Shown: positions 19,389 to 27,695, numbered from the stretch's first letter. The stretch is 64,000 nt of DNA from Rhodobacteraceae bacterium HTCC2083 (GCA_000156115.1 DS995276.1:2177699-2241698), one strand, 5' to 3'. Translations and numbers: made by a program. Notes: a model not told the origin generated them from the letters alone.

Positions 19389-19565
19389 TTTCTTAGCCTT
19401 TCGCTATGCCAAACCCCCGATCAATAGGGCAGGCGTCACATGTATATGAGCTTTGATGCCATTGATTTATGGCTGAAAGGCGGCAAAGCTGTGAGAATTG
19501 CACGACAAATGAAAACAACGCCCCGCGTTGTGAGAGGCGCTGTGAATCTTGTGTAATGAATTGGC

Positions 19566-19763
19566 TTAGTTTGGAATTTGCGGGTTTCCGACTTCCATGT
19601 TGGACAGTGCTGTATCAGTGTTTGCGCGCATCGATGTCGTGCCGCCATTGATCGTTGTGTAGGCTGCAACGGACAGGCCCACGATAGCTGCGGTCAATAC
19701 GACCCAGTCCACGGTGACTGCGCCATTCTCGTCATTTAAAAATTTGATCAAAGCAGTCTGCAT
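19566..19763 (-). CDS. flp: Flp-type IVb pilin, paralogue A
   Basis: The 65-aa prepilin has a 14-residue leader ending ..NDENG, the predicted cleavage before AVTVDWVVLTAAIVGLSVAA, and a short variable tail. The hydrophobic helix and size fit Flp pilins. Positions 5 and 6 of the mature protein are Asp-Trp where most Flp pilins have Glu-Tyr. The ATG at 19763 is chosen because GGAG lies 6 nt upstream. It differs from the three identical copies upstream mainly in its C-terminal half, so it is an older paralogue. Confidence 0.9.
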   Translation of the reverse strand: MQTALIKFLNDENGAVTVDWVVLTAAIVGLSVAAYTTINGGTTSMRANTDTALSNMEVGNPQIPN

Positions 19764-19934
19764 TATAGTCTCCAAGCCTCTGTCAGAAAGAGGGTTAAAT
19801 ATTGGGTTTGACCGCGTGAAGCGGACTTTTGTCTCTGAACCAGAGATGACATCGAAATGGGGCGCGAATTTGTTTCAAACGAGTGTTATTCGCGACGATC
19901 AGGCCATCGGTTTCATCTAATAGAGGGCGGCAAT

Positions 19935-19970
19935 AAAAAATGACCCATCCTGCCTGATGCAGAATGGGCC
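19935..19970 (-). terminator. Terminator of pilin repeat copy 1
   Basis: On the minus strand GGCCCATTCTGC pairs with GCAGGATGGGTC across a 5-nt loop, with two G-U wobbles that exist only in the minus-strand RNA, then A and six T. It ends the transcript of the pilin at 20000-20203. Confidence 0.9.
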
Positions 19971-19999
19971 GCTTTGTTTACGCGTTTGCGCAGTACTGA

Positions 20000-20203
20000 T
20001 TACTCAGCTGCTGGCAAAGATACGTTACCAACTGTCATGTTGGACAGAATTGTGTCTGTCGCTGCTGTCAGGTTGGATGAACCGGTCTGGATAGAACCGT
20101 ATGCAGCGACTGCAAGGCCAACAACCGCGGCTGTCAGAACAACCCAGTCAACAGTTACGGCGCCATTTTCGTCACGTGCGAATGCTTTGATGAAGTTAGT
20201 CAT
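20000..20203 (-). CDS. flp: Flp-type IVb pilin, tandem copy 1
   Basis: The 67-aa prepilin has leader MTNFIKAFARDENG (14 residues), cleavage before AVTVDWVVLTAAVVGLAVAA, and a 53-residue mature pilin with Asp5-Trp6. AAGGA lies 9 nt before the ATG. It is identical in protein and DNA to copies 2 and 3. The leader region upstream carries a TTAA-N7-TTAA motif and the terminator of copy 2, so this copy is expected to be transcribed on its own. It would be the major pilus subunit. Confidence 0.93.
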   Translation of the reverse strand: MTNFIKAFARDENGAVTVDWVVLTAAVVGLAVAAYGSIQTGSSNLTAATDTILSNMTVGNVSLPAAE

Positions 20204-20351
20204 GTGTTTAGTCCTTCCAAGGATCAATAAGTTCAATTTGCTCTCACTCCGGTTTTTACGCAGCACCGCCTCTCACCTCGGGGCTGCCCGTCGTTTGATG
20301 TGATTGTTTTGACGGGGGAATGTGGCGCGAATGGGGAGGGATCGCGGCGAT

Positions 20352-20366
20352 TTAAGCAATTGTTAA
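20352..20366 (-). promoter_or_regulatory. CtrA-like site (TTAA-N7-TTAA), repeat copy 1
   Basis: TTAAgcaattgTTAA lies 149 nt upstream of the pilin start at 20203, within the 491-bp unit. It fits the TTAA-N7-TTAA core of the alphaproteobacterial cell-cycle regulator CtrA, known to control pilin genes in Caulobacter. The final C or G of the full consensus is present on one side. Function here is inferred. Confidence 0.4.
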
Positions 20367-20418
20367 GAATCTTTAATTGCGGATTTCAGGCCTGGGCCGT
20401 GAAGCCCTTGGATAAACG

Positions 20419-20450
20419 AAAAAGGGCCGACCTGTTTCCAGATCGACCCT
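20419..20450 (-). terminator. Terminator of pilin repeat copy 2
   Basis: On the minus strand AGGGTCGATCTG and CAGGTCGGCCCT form a 12-bp stem with two G-U pairs around a GAAA tetraloop, followed by five T. It lies about 40 nt after the stop codon of copy 2. Confidence 0.93.
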
Positions 20451-20490
20451 TCCGCGTGTCTTGCCCCTTAGGGCGACGCAAGCGCGCTGA

Positions 20491-20694
20491 TTACTCAGCT
20501 GCTGGCAAAGATACGTTACCAACTGTCATGTTGGACAGAATTGTGTCTGTCGCTGCTGTCAGGTTGGATGAACCGGTCTGGATAGAACCGTATGCAGCGA
20601 CTGCAAGGCCAACAACCGCGGCTGTCAGAACAACCCAGTCAACAGTTACGGCGCCATTTTCGTCACGTGCGAATGCTTTGATGAAGTTAGTCAT
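20491..20694 (-). CDS. flp: Flp-type IVb pilin, tandem copy 2
   Basis: Identical 67-aa prepilin to the genes at 20000-20203 and 20982-21185, inside the second 491-bp unit with identical upstream and downstream DNA. The lack of even silent differences points to a very recent duplication or to ongoing gene conversion. It has its own terminator (20419-20450) and its own copy of the CtrA-like motif (20843-20857). Confidence 0.93.
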   Translation of the reverse strand: MTNFIKAFARDENGAVTVDWVVLTAAVVGLAVAAYGSIQTGSSNLTAATDTILSNMTVGNVSLPAAE

Positions 20695-20842
20695 GTGTTT
20701 AGTCCTTCCAAGGATCAATAAGTTCAATTTGCTCTCACTCCGGTTTTTACGCAGCACCGCCTCTCACCTCGGGGCTGCCCGTCGTTTGATGTGATTGTTT
20801 TGACGGGGGAATGTGGCGCGAATGGGGAGGGATCGCGGCGAT

Positions 20843-20857
20843 TTAAGCAATTGTTAA
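20843..20857 (-). promoter_or_regulatory. CtrA-like site (TTAA-N7-TTAA), repeat copy 2
   Basis: Exact copy, 491 bp further on, of the motif at 20352-20366, upstream of pilin copy 2. The matching place upstream of copy 3 (about 21326-21341) has a degenerate version in which the first half-site is altered. Confidence 0.4.
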
Positions 20858-20909
20858 GAATCTTTAATTGCGGATTTCAGGCCTGGGCCGTGAAGCCCTT
20901 GGATAAACG

Positions 20910-20941
20910 AAAAAGGGCCGACCTGTTTCCAGATCGACCCT
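20910..20941 (-). terminator. Terminator of pilin repeat copy 3
   Basis: Exact copy of the GAAA-loop terminator at 20419-20450, after the stop codon of copy 3. Confidence 0.93.
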
Positions 20942-20981
20942 TCCGCGTGTCTTGCCCCTTAGGGCGACGCAAGCGCGCTGA

Positions 20982-21185
20982 TTACTCAGCTGCTGGCAAA
21001 GATACGTTACCAACTGTCATGTTGGACAGAATTGTGTCTGTCGCTGCTGTCAGGTTGGATGAACCGGTCTGGATAGAACCGTATGCAGCGACTGCAAGGC
21101 CAACAACCGCGGCTGTCAGAACAACCCAGTCAACAGTTACGGCGCCATTTTCGTCACGTGCGAATGCTTTGATGAAGTTAGTCAT
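20982..21185 (-). CDS. flp: Flp-type IVb pilin, tandem copy 3
   Basis: Identical 67-aa prepilin to copies 1 and 2, but with a different upstream region: identity ends at 21192, seven bases before the start codon. The ribosome site AAGGGA is slightly different from AAGGA of the other copies. The 285-nt gap upstream contains the terminator of the next pilin (21400-21427) and an AT-rich stretch around 21325-21360 that resembles the unit leader. It is probably the founder copy. Confidence 0.93.
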   Translation of the reverse strand: MTNFIKAFARDENGAVTVDWVVLTAAVVGLAVAAYGSIQTGSSNLTAATDTILSNMTVGNVSLPAAE

Positions 21186-21399
21186 GTGTTTATCCCTTCC
21201 AAGGATTTGGTTTCATACACTCAAGCGCTGGTATCTGCTCCGCCTCGTTGCGCTGCGGTCCGTTACTTGATGTAGATTGTATCTAGTGCAATTCGGGCGG
21301 GAATTGGGCGTGATAGCGGCGATTTTATAAATGTTAAGAATAATTATAAAATTGTTAATTCGACTTTTTCGCTGCCAACACAGGGAAGGGGGGAATAGC

Positions 21400-21427
21400 A
21401 AAAGGCCAATCTGTTTCCAGATTGGCC
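21400..21427 (-). terminator. Terminator of the distal Flp pilin gene
   Basis: On the minus strand GGCCAATCTG and CAGATTGGCC form a perfect 10-bp stem around a GAAA loop, followed by TTTT. It resembles the terminators of the tandem pilins and lies 43 nt after the stop codon of the 60-aa pilin. Confidence 0.9.
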
Positions 21428-21470
21428 CTAAATGCATTGGTCGCGTTTGTGGTGAGTAGACGTTGTAGGT

Positions 21471-21653
21471 TTAGAAACCGGAGGTAAAACGCTCTAGCGT
21501 TTTGTTTACATCAGGCTCAGGTGCGGGCGCGCTGCCCTCAAGACCTGACACGCTGGCAACGCCAAGGCCGACAACGGCGGCTGCAATGACGAGAAATTCG
21601 GTGGTAATCGCACCGCTCTCTTTTTTCGCGAAGGACCTAAATACGTTCTTCAT
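21471..21653 (-). CDS. Flp-type pilin-like protein, divergent paralogue
   Basis: The 60-aa prepilin has leader MKNVFRSFAKKESG, cleavage before AITTEFLVIAAAVVGLGVAS, and a 46-residue mature protein with Glu5-Phe6, closer to the canonical Flp than the Asp-Trp group. The C-terminal tail is Pro- and acid-rich (APAPEPDVNKTLERF). It may be a minor pilin or tip component; this is inference. It is the first gene of the minus-strand Tad run and has its own terminator. Confidence 0.85.
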   Translation of the reverse strand: MKNVFRSFAKKESGAITTEFLVIAAAVVGLGVASVSGLEGSAPAPEPDVNKTLERFTSGF

Positions 21654-21882
21654 TTGAAATTTTCCTTTTCTAAGACCCTTACTTAAAAGGATTAATGGTA
21701 AAATGTGGGTGGGTGAAAATCATCCGATCCTCAAGTTGTCGCTGTTAATTTGGGCATGAAGATGACGTAGGCGGGGAAAAGGGCACAGAAGCATGGATAA
21801 CAAACACTCCATTGTGTGGCTTGAGTCACGCATACCTGTATTGTCGCGCGTTACACGGGTTTTAAGTGCAAGTTGCGCCTAA

Positions 21883-22779
21883 ATGCTCAATACTCAGAAA
21901 AAACGCGTACAGACGTTTATTGGATTGAGCATGATATTTAGCCCTCTACTTAAGCTATCGGCGCTTCTAAGCGTCTTGTTGTTGATTGCACCGTGCACGG
22001 CGCAGGCTCAGACTGAGGGTGCGAAACCCAAGCCGTTTCCAGAATTCTCCGCAAAGCGACAAAAGCCACCCAAAAAAGGTAGTCGCAAACGAATTACTAT
22101 CCAGATCACACCAAAAGGCCCTAAAGCCGGAGCCATTGTCGGGGGCGGTGCGAGCGGTGGGAGTGGATCGAGCAAGGCGCGTACATCTGCAACATATGCA
22201 TGGTTTTGGGACACGGTGCCGACGGAGCTCGGCAAGAGCGGCGGGCGTTTTCAAACTGCGCTCAACAGATTGTCCAACCCTCCCTCAGGCAGTGGTGTGC
22301 GCGCGTCGCGCTTGCAAACGCTTTACACGATTAGCCAAGCGCACGGTGTTGAAATCTTGAAGGCAACGATTGGCAAAAAGGTTTCGCCTGCACTGGTCTT
22401 GGCCGTGATCGCGGTAGAATCAGCTGGAAAGAGCGATGCGGTGAGTTCTGCGGGTGCCCAAGGTTTAATGCAGTTGATGCCTGCAACTGCGACACGTTTT
22501 GGGGTGAAAGACGTGAACGTCCCAGCGCAGAATATTTCTGGAGGGGTGGCATATCTCGATTGGTTAATGAAAGAGTTTTCCAATGATCCGGTCTTGGTTC
22601 TCGCAGCATATAATGCAGGCGAGGGGGCTGTGCGTAAGAATAATGGCGTGCCGCCTTATTCAGAAACACGCGATTATGTGCCCAAGGTCTTGGCTGCGTT
22701 CCAAGTTGCGCGCGGTTTGTGCGTGACGCCACCGCAATTGGCAACAGATGGCTGTGTTTTCAAAACGCTCGGTGGTTAG
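21883..22779 (+). CDS. Lytic transglycosylase (SLT domain), secreted
   Basis: The protein (up to 298 aa) has a signal region ending CTAQAQ, a basic low-complexity linker (about 45-105), and a C-terminal SLT domain (about 165-275). The catalytic Glu is in LAVIAVESAGKSDAVSSAGA, followed by GLMQLMPATATRFGV and AAYNAGEGAV. It cleaves peptidoglycan glycan strands in the periplasm. The ATG at 21883 has no ribosome site; an ATG at 21931 with GGA 6 nt upstream gives a cleaner signal peptide and may be the true start. It is divergent from the pilin genes and may open the wall for the pilus, which is only a positional guess. Confidence 0.9.
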   Translation: MLNTQKKRVQTFIGLSMIFSPLLKLSALLSVLLLIAPCTAQAQTEGAKPKPFPEFSAKRQKPPKKGSRKRITIQITPKGPKAGAIVGGGASGGSGSSKARTSATYAWFWDTVPTELGKSGGRFQTALNRLSNPPSGSGVRASRLQTLYTISQAHGVEILKATIGKKVSPALVLAVIAVESAGKSDAVSSAGAQGLMQLMPATATRFGVKDVNVPAQNISGGVAYLDWLMKEFSNDPVLVLAAYNAGEGAVRKNNGVPPYSETRDYVPKVLAAFQVARGLCVTPPQLATDGCVFKTLGG

Positions 22780-22781
22780 AC

Positions 22782-22813
22782 GTAAGGTGCGTGATAGCAC
22801 GCACCTTACTTTT
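22782..22813. terminator. Bidirectional terminator between lytic transglycosylase and CoA-transferase genes
   Basis: A perfect 12-bp stem (GTAAGGTGCGTG with CACGCACCTTAC) and an ATAG loop, 2 nt after the transglycosylase stop codon and followed by TTTTG on the plus strand. It can also serve the convergent CoA-transferase operon. Confidence 0.9.
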
Positions 22814-22815
22814 GT

Positions 22816-23439
22816 TTAAACGATTGTCGCTTCAGTCGCTGCGCGCAGCTCATCCTCAGAAACACCTTCCGCGCATTCAACGATGCTCAGACCGCCTTCA
22901 ACGACGTCCAGAACGCCTAAATTGGTGATGATACGATCCACAACCTTCTGCCCGGTCAGCGGCAATGTGCATTCCTTCAAAACCTTGCTGTCGCCGTGCT
23001 TGTTAGTGTGATCCATAACGACGACCACGCGGCCAACACCGGCCACGAGATCCATCGCGCCGCCCATTCCTTTGACAAGCTTGCCCGGTATCATCCAGTT
23101 TGCCAAATCACCGTTTTCGGCGACTTCCATGGCGCCCAAGATCGCCATTGCAATTTTACCGCCACGGATCATCCCGAAAGATTGCGCACTATCGAAGTAA
23201 GCCGTCTGCGGCAGTTCTGTGATCGTCTGCTTGCCCGCATTGATTAGGTCCGCGTCTTCCTGACCAGAAATGGGGAAAGGACCCATGCCCAGCATGCCAT
23301 TTTCTGATTGCAGCGTAACTTCGATGCCCTCAGGAATATAGTTCGACACCAATGTTGGAATGCCGATACCGAGGTTCACATACCAGCCATCTTGCAATTC
23401 TTGCGCGGCACGCGCCGCCATTTGATTACGATCCCACAT
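22816..23439 (-). CDS. scoB: 3-oxoacid CoA-transferase, subunit B
   Basis: The 207-aa beta subunit of a family I CoA-transferase (succinyl-CoA:3-ketoacid type) moves CoA from succinyl-CoA to acetoacetate or similar acids. The catalytic Glu lies in [34 protein letters not shown] and [15 protein letters not shown] are family blocks. GGAGG lies 8 nt before the ATG and the gene follows subunit A after 3 nt, so they form one operon. Substrate cannot be fixed from sequence; acetoacetate is the usual one. Confidence 0.93.
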   Translation of the reverse strand: MWDRNQMAARAAQELQDGWYVNLGIGIPTLVSNYIPEGIEVTLQSENGMLGMGPFPISGQEDADLINAGKQTITELPQTAYFDSAQSFGMIRGGKIAMAILGAMEVAENGDLANWMIPGKLVKGMGGAMDLVAGVGRVVVVMDHTNKHGDSKVLKECTLPLTGQKVVDRIITNLGVLDVVEGGLSIVECAEGVSEDELRAATEATIV

Positions 23440-23442
23440 GAT

Positions 23443-24138
23443 TTACGCCTCCCGAACTGTGCGCTGTTCAATGCGCTTTTCATGATCGCCCTGAATAATG
23501 CGGTGCACATAAATTCCGGGCAAGTGAATGCTGTCGGGATCGAGCGAACCCGTCTCAACGATCTCTTCCACCTCAACAATGCACATCTTTCCGCACATCG
23601 CCGCAGGCGGGTTGAAATTGCGTGCAGTCTTGCGGAACACAAGGTTGCCCGTCGCATCCGCTTTCCAGGCTTTCACAATCGCGAGGTCAGCAAAAATGCC
23701 TTCCTCCATGATGTAGGTTTCGCCTTTGAAGTCTTTGTGTTCTTTGCCTTCCGCGATCACTGTGCCGACACCTGTTTTGGTATAAAAGCCAGGGATGCCA
23801 CAGCCACCTGCGCGCATGCGCTCAGCCAATGTGCCTTGCGGATTGAACTCTAGCTCCAGCTCCCCAGACAGATATTGACGCATAAATTCAGCGTTCTCAC
23901 CCACGTAAGAGCTGATCATTTTCTTCACTTGCTTTGTTTGCAACAAAATGCCGATGCCAAAGTCGTCAACGCCCGCGTTGTTGGACGCAAACGTAAGATC
24001 TTTTGTGCCCGCATCCTTGATTGCTTCCAGCAGCAATTCGGGAATGCCGCAGAGGCCAAAGCCGCCTGACGCAATAAACATGCCATCGAAAAGCACGCCG
24101 TCCAGAGCCTCGGCAGCGCTGCCATAGACCTTTTTCAT
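23443..24138 (-). CDS. scoA: 3-oxoacid CoA-transferase, subunit A
   Basis: The 231-aa alpha subunit, partner of the gene at 22816-23439. Typical blocks are FIASGGFGLCGIPELLLEAI, FASNNAGVDDFGIG, SYVGENAEFMRQYLSGELEL and the glycine-rich GGCGIPGFYTKTGVGT. AGGAG lies 8-9 nt before the ATG. Together the subunits are involved in ketone-body or polyhydroxybutyrate turnover; I see no other genes of those pathways in the window. Confidence 0.93.
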   Translation of the reverse strand: MKKVYGSAAEALDGVLFDGMFIASGGFGLCGIPELLLEAIKDAGTKDLTFASNNAGVDDFGIGILLQTKQVKKMISSYVGENAEFMRQYLSGELELEFNPQGTLAERMRAGGCGIPGFYTKTGVGTVIAEGKEHKDFKGETYIMEEGIFADLAIVKAWKADATGNLVFRKTARNFNPPAAMCGKMCIVEVEEIVETGSLDPDSIHLPGIYVHRIIQGDHEKRIEQRTVREA

Positions 24139-24234
24139 GAGTATTTCTCCTGATCTCGTGGTGTTGGAGAATACCTGACGAAGGGTCAGCGAAGAGTCAA
24201 TCTATATGCTGCGCTGCGGCGTTTTTCGCAGGGC

Positions 24235-24807
24235 TTATAGAACGCGTACCTGTGTGCCTATGGGCGTAATCGCGAATAATTCGGCGATCTTTTCGTTGTA
24301 TAGGCCAATGCAGCCCGAAGAAGAACGTCGTCCGATCTTGCGCGTATCGTGGGTGCCGTGGATCAAATATGCGGGCCAGCTAAGATACATCGCGTGGCTG
24401 CCAAGGGGGTTGCCCGCGCCCGCTTCCATGAAGTCAGGTAGCGCCGGATCACGTTCGCGCATGGCTTTGGTTGGGGTCCACGTGGGGCCAACTTTCTTGC
24501 GCACGATTTCCGTATAGCCGCGCTTTGTCAGCTCATCCGTCATCGGAACAGAAGTGGGATACACGCGGTAATCGGAGCCATCGGCGTTCCAATAGTTCAA
24601 AGCGCGCGAGAAGGTATCGGCGACGATGACGCCTTTGCCGAGGGTCTTAAAGTGATCGCGCCAATCTTGAGTGACGAAACTCGATGCATTGCGCCGCGCT
24701 GCTGCCGCTTGGTTGGCGGCGGGCAGTTGAACTTGTGCAATGGCAGGTGTTGCAAGTGTTGCGCTTAACCCAATGATTGCGCTACGGCGGTTTACCTTCA
24801 ATGTCAT
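24235..24807 (-). CDS. L,D-transpeptidase (YkuD domain), exported
   Basis: The 190-aa protein has a Tat-like signal (NRRSAIIGLSATLATPAIA) and a C-terminal YkuD domain with the catalytic His/Cys pair in LIHGTHDTRKIGRRSSSGCI. GNPLGSHAMYLSW is the conserved segment just before. It makes 3-3 peptidoglycan cross-links or attaches lipoproteins in the periplasm. GAGG lies 7 nt before the ATG. It stands alone, after the topA terminator. Confidence 0.92.
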   Translation of the reverse strand: MTLKVNRRSAIIGLSATLATPAIAQVQLPAANQAAAARRNASSFVTQDWRDHFKTLGKGVIVADTFSRALNYWNADGSDYRVYPTSVPMTDELTKRGYTEIVRKKVGPTWTPTKAMRERDPALPDFMEAGAGNPLGSHAMYLSWPAYLIHGTHDTRKIGRRSSSGCIGLYNEKIAELFAITPIGTQVRVL

Positions 24808-24823
24808 AACGGGACCTCAGACT

Positions 24824-24851
24824 AAAAAAGGCTGCAATTTATTGCAGCCTT
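24824..24851 (-). terminator. Terminator of topA
   Basis: A perfect 10-bp stem (AAGGCTGCAA with TTGCAGCCTT) across 4 nt, followed on the minus strand by a run of T. It lies between topA and the L,D-transpeptidase gene. Confidence 0.93.
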
Positions 24852-24907
24852 CCCAGAGTGTACTCACAAATGCCACTCACATTTTGGTTAGAAGCGCGTT
24901 AGCGGAG

Positions 24908-27511
24908 TTACTCCGTTTTTTTCTTGGGGGGTGCCTTTTTCGTCGCGGGCTTCTTTGCGGCTGGTTTTTTAGCAGCCGCCTTTTTCTTTGGCGCAGCTTT
25001 CTTCTTGCCGCTCTTAGCTGCGCGCTCCGCGATCAATTCCACAGCCATTTCCATGGTCACATCGGCAGGTTCTGTCCCTTTGGGGATCGTTGCGTTGATC
25101 TTTTCCCACTTCACATAAGGGCCATAACGCCCTTCCATCACATTGATCGCGCCGCCGTCTGCGGGATGTTCGCCCAGCTCCTTAAGTGGCTTCGCTGCGG
25201 CCTGACCGCCGCGCCGCCCGGGGTTCGCGCGCTTGTCAGCGAGCAACTCAACCGCGAGGTTCATACCAACCTCGAACATCTCATCCCATGTTTTCACGTT
25301 CACATAGGTCGGCTTTTCGGCGTTCGGCAGCTTATGCATGATATAAGGACCAAAGCGCCCCAAATTCGCACTGATCCGGCCCCCCTCGGGATGCTCGCCA
25401 ATGCCGCGTGGTAGGCTGAGCAGTTTGATCGCCTTCTCAAGTGTCGTGTCCGCCTTGTCCCACCCGCCATGTCGCGCTTGAGGCAGCGACGTGCGTTTTG
25501 GCTTTTTGTTCTCAGGGGTGACTTCGCCGCGTTGAACATAAGGGCCAAAGCGACCTGACTTCAGCCAAATTTCATCACCTTCATCGGTGCCAAGCAATTG
25601 CTCTTCACCGTCGGCCCCTTCGCCCGCAATGGGGCGTGTGTAGGTGCACTCAGGATAGTTGCCACAGCCAACAAAGCCGCCCGTGCGCGAGGTCTTGAGG
25701 TGCAGATTGCCAAGTCCGCATTTTGGACAGACCCGTGGATCGGTGCCATCCTCACGCGGAGGATAAAGCTGGGGTGCGAGGGCTGCGTCGAGCACGTCAA
25801 GCACTTCAGAAATGCGCAATTCGGACGTTTCAGAGATCGCCGCGTGGAAATCGCGCCAGAATTTACCAAGCAGTTTTTTATAATCGGCTTCGCCTGCAGA
25901 CACATCGTCAAGCTGACTTTCCAGATCGGCGGTGAAATCATAGCCCACATACTGGCGAAAGAAATTCATCAAAAAGATCGTAACAATTCGGCCCTTATCT
26001 TCGGGAAAAAGGCGGTTCTTGTCTTTGCGCACATACTCGCGGTCTTGGATCGTAGTGACGATCGAAGCGTAGGTCGATGGGCGGCCAATGCCGAGCTCTT
26101 CCATGCGTTTTACCAAAGTCGCCTCTGTGTAACGGGGGGGCGGTTGGGTGTGGTGCTGTTCAGGAGTGATTGCGCGTTTGTCCATTGGATCGCCCATGGC
26201 GACCTGCGGCAAACGCTTGTCGTCCTCATCAACGACCGTGTCGTCGCGACCTTCCTCATAAACTTTCATGAAGCCTTCGAACAACACGACTTGACCCGTT
26301 GCACGCATTTGCACCTGGCTGTCGTCAGATCCCAGATCGACGGTTGTACGTTCCATACGTGCGCTTTCCATTTGGCACGCGATGGTACGTTTCCATATCA
26401 AATCATAAAGCTTGCGCTGATCCGGTTCGCTCAACTTCAGACTCGCGGCGTCTTTCGCAAGATCGGTTGGGCGGATACACTCGTGCGCCTCTTGGGCGTT
26501 TTTGGCTTTGTTTTTGTATTCACGCGGTGCTTTCGGCAGGTAGTCGGTGCCGTAGCGGTCTTTGATGACATCGCGAGTTTCGATGATGGCTTCGGGTGCC
26601 ATATCGATGCCGTCAGTTCGCATGTAGGTGATGTGGCCCGCTTCATACAAGCGCTGTGCGATGTTCATCGTCTGGCGCGCACCAAAGCCGAATTTGCGGC
26701 TGGCTTCTTGCTGCAATGTGGATGTCATGAAGGGTGCGGATGGGTTGCGCGCAGCCGGCTTGGCCTCGACGGAGACGGCTTTCAAAGCGCGTGATGTGAC
26801 GGCTTGCACAGCTAATTCAGCGGCTGTTTGATTGGCAAGATCGTATCTATCGAGCTTTTGCCCACCCAAAACTGTCAAGCGCGCTTCGAATTCTTGGCCA
26901 CGTGGTGTGGCCAGCAAGGCTTTCACAGACCAGTATTCGCGTGCATTGAACGCTTCGATTTCTTCTTCACGCTCGACGATTATGCGCAGGCAAACCGATT
27001 GCACACGGCCCGCTGAACGCGCACCGGGAAGTTTGCGCCACAAAACAGGTGATAGATTAAAACCCACAAGATAATCGAGCGCGCGGCGCGCAAGGTACGC
27101 TTCCACAAGCGGTTGATCAACTTGGCGCGGATTTTTCATGGCTTCGGTCACAGCGGTTTTGGTGATCGCGTTGAACACCACACGACTGACTGGTGTGTCT
27201 TTTTTGATCGATTTGCGTTTGGTCAGCGCCTCTTGCAGGTGCCAGCTAATTGCTTCGCCTTCGCGGTCCGGGTCTGTCGCGAGAATGAGTTCGTTGTCCT
27301 CTTTCAACGCGTCTGCGATTGCTTTGACGTGCTTTTTGCTGTCGTTGCCAACCTCCCATTTCATTTCGAAATCGGCGGCGGTGTCGACAGACCCGTCTTT
27401 CGGCGGCAGATCACGCACGTGTCCGTAAGACGCGAGAACTGTGTAGTTGGGCCCCAAATACTTGTTGATTGTCTTGGCTTTAGCAGGGGATTCGACAACA
27501 ACAACTGGCAT
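24908..27511 (-). CDS. topA: DNA topoisomerase I
   Basis: The 867-aa type IA topoisomerase relaxes negative supercoils. The Toprim domain carries DxD in ILATDPDREGEAISW (Asp80, Asp82), and the active-site Tyr296 is in GHITYMRTDG. After the core comes one four-Cys zinc ribbon (CPKCG, then CGNYPEC) and several topoisomerase C-terminal repeats (GRFGPYVQ, GRFGPYIM, GRYGPYVK). The last 45 residues are a Lys/Ala/Pro tail (KKAAPKKKAAAKKPAAKK), common in alphaproteobacteria and probably DNA-binding. AGGA stands about 8 nt before the start. Confidence 0.98.
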   Translation of the reverse strand: MPVVVVESPAKAKTINKYLGPNYTVLASYGHVRDLPPKDGSVDTAADFEMKWEVGNDSKKHVKAIADALKEDNELILATDPDREGEAISWHLQEALTKRKSIKKDTPVSRVVFNAITKTAVTEAMKNPRQVDQPLVEAYLARRALDYLVGFNLSPVLWRKLPGARSAGRVQSVCLRIIVEREEEIEAFNAREYWSVKALLATPRGQEFEARLTVLGGQKLDRYDLANQTAAELAVQAVTSRALKAVSVEAKPAARNPSAPFMTSTLQQEASRKFGFGARQTMNIAQRLYEAGHITYMRTDGIDMAPEAIIETRDVIKDRYGTDYLPKAPREYKNKAKNAQEAHECIRPTDLAKDAASLKLSEPDQRKLYDLIWKRTIACQMESARMERTTVDLGSDDSQVQMRATGQVVLFEGFMKVYEEGRDDTVVDEDDKRLPQVAMGDPMDKRAITPEQHHTQPPPRYTEATLVKRMEELGIGRPSTYASIVTTIQDREYVRKDKNRLFPEDKGRIVTIFLMNFFRQYVGYDFTADLESQLDDVSAGEADYKKLLGKFWRDFHAAISETSELRISEVLDVLDAALAPQLYPPREDGTDPRVCPKCGLGNLHLKTSRTGGFVGCGNYPECTYTRPIAGEGADGEEQLLGTDEGDEIWLKSGRFGPYVQRGEVTPENKKPKRTSLPQARHGGWDKADTTLEKAIKLLSLPRGIGEHPEGGRISANLGRFGPYIMHKLPNAEKPTYVNVKTWDEMFEVGMNLAVELLADKRANPGRRGGQAAAKPLKELGEHPADGGAINVMEGRYGPYVKWEKINATIPKGTEPADVTMEMAVELIAERAAKSGKKKAAPKKKAAAKKPAAKKPATKKAPPKKKTE

Positions 27512-27695
27512 AGGGCTTCCTAACGACTCGTCTCAAGAATTTGCTTTCTTATGGGTGGGATACATGTGTGGGGAAAGACCCTAATGTCAATCAAGCTATA
27601 CAAAGCTGTCACACGGTGCGTCGAAAAATGGTGCGAGACAAAGTGAATTTGTCTGGGTTACTGTAGACCCAACCGATTTCTGAAAGGCTTATTGC

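Larger units (their letters stand above)
19996..21192 (-). repeat. Exact tandem array of a 491-bp pilin unit (two full units plus a third coding part)
   Basis: Sequence from 19996 repeats exactly with period 491 up to 21192. The three pilin genes end at 20000, 20491 and 20982, each 491 apart, and I found no base difference between copies. Each full unit holds the pilin gene, its ribosome site, a leader, a CtrA-like motif and the terminator of the next pilin. Copy 3 leaves the repeat just upstream of its start, where the leader has a diverged but related sequence, so copy 3 is probably closest to the original context. Confidence 0.95.

Noticed and set aside
19996..21192. CRISPR array
   Set aside because: The repeat period is 491 bp and each unit holds a gene; there are no short repeats with unique spacers.
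20300..21270. Long plus-strand open frames (159-164 codons) running through the pilin repeats
   Set aside because: They are antisense to clear pilin genes, have no ribosome site, and their repeated sequence just reflects the 491-bp DNA repeat.
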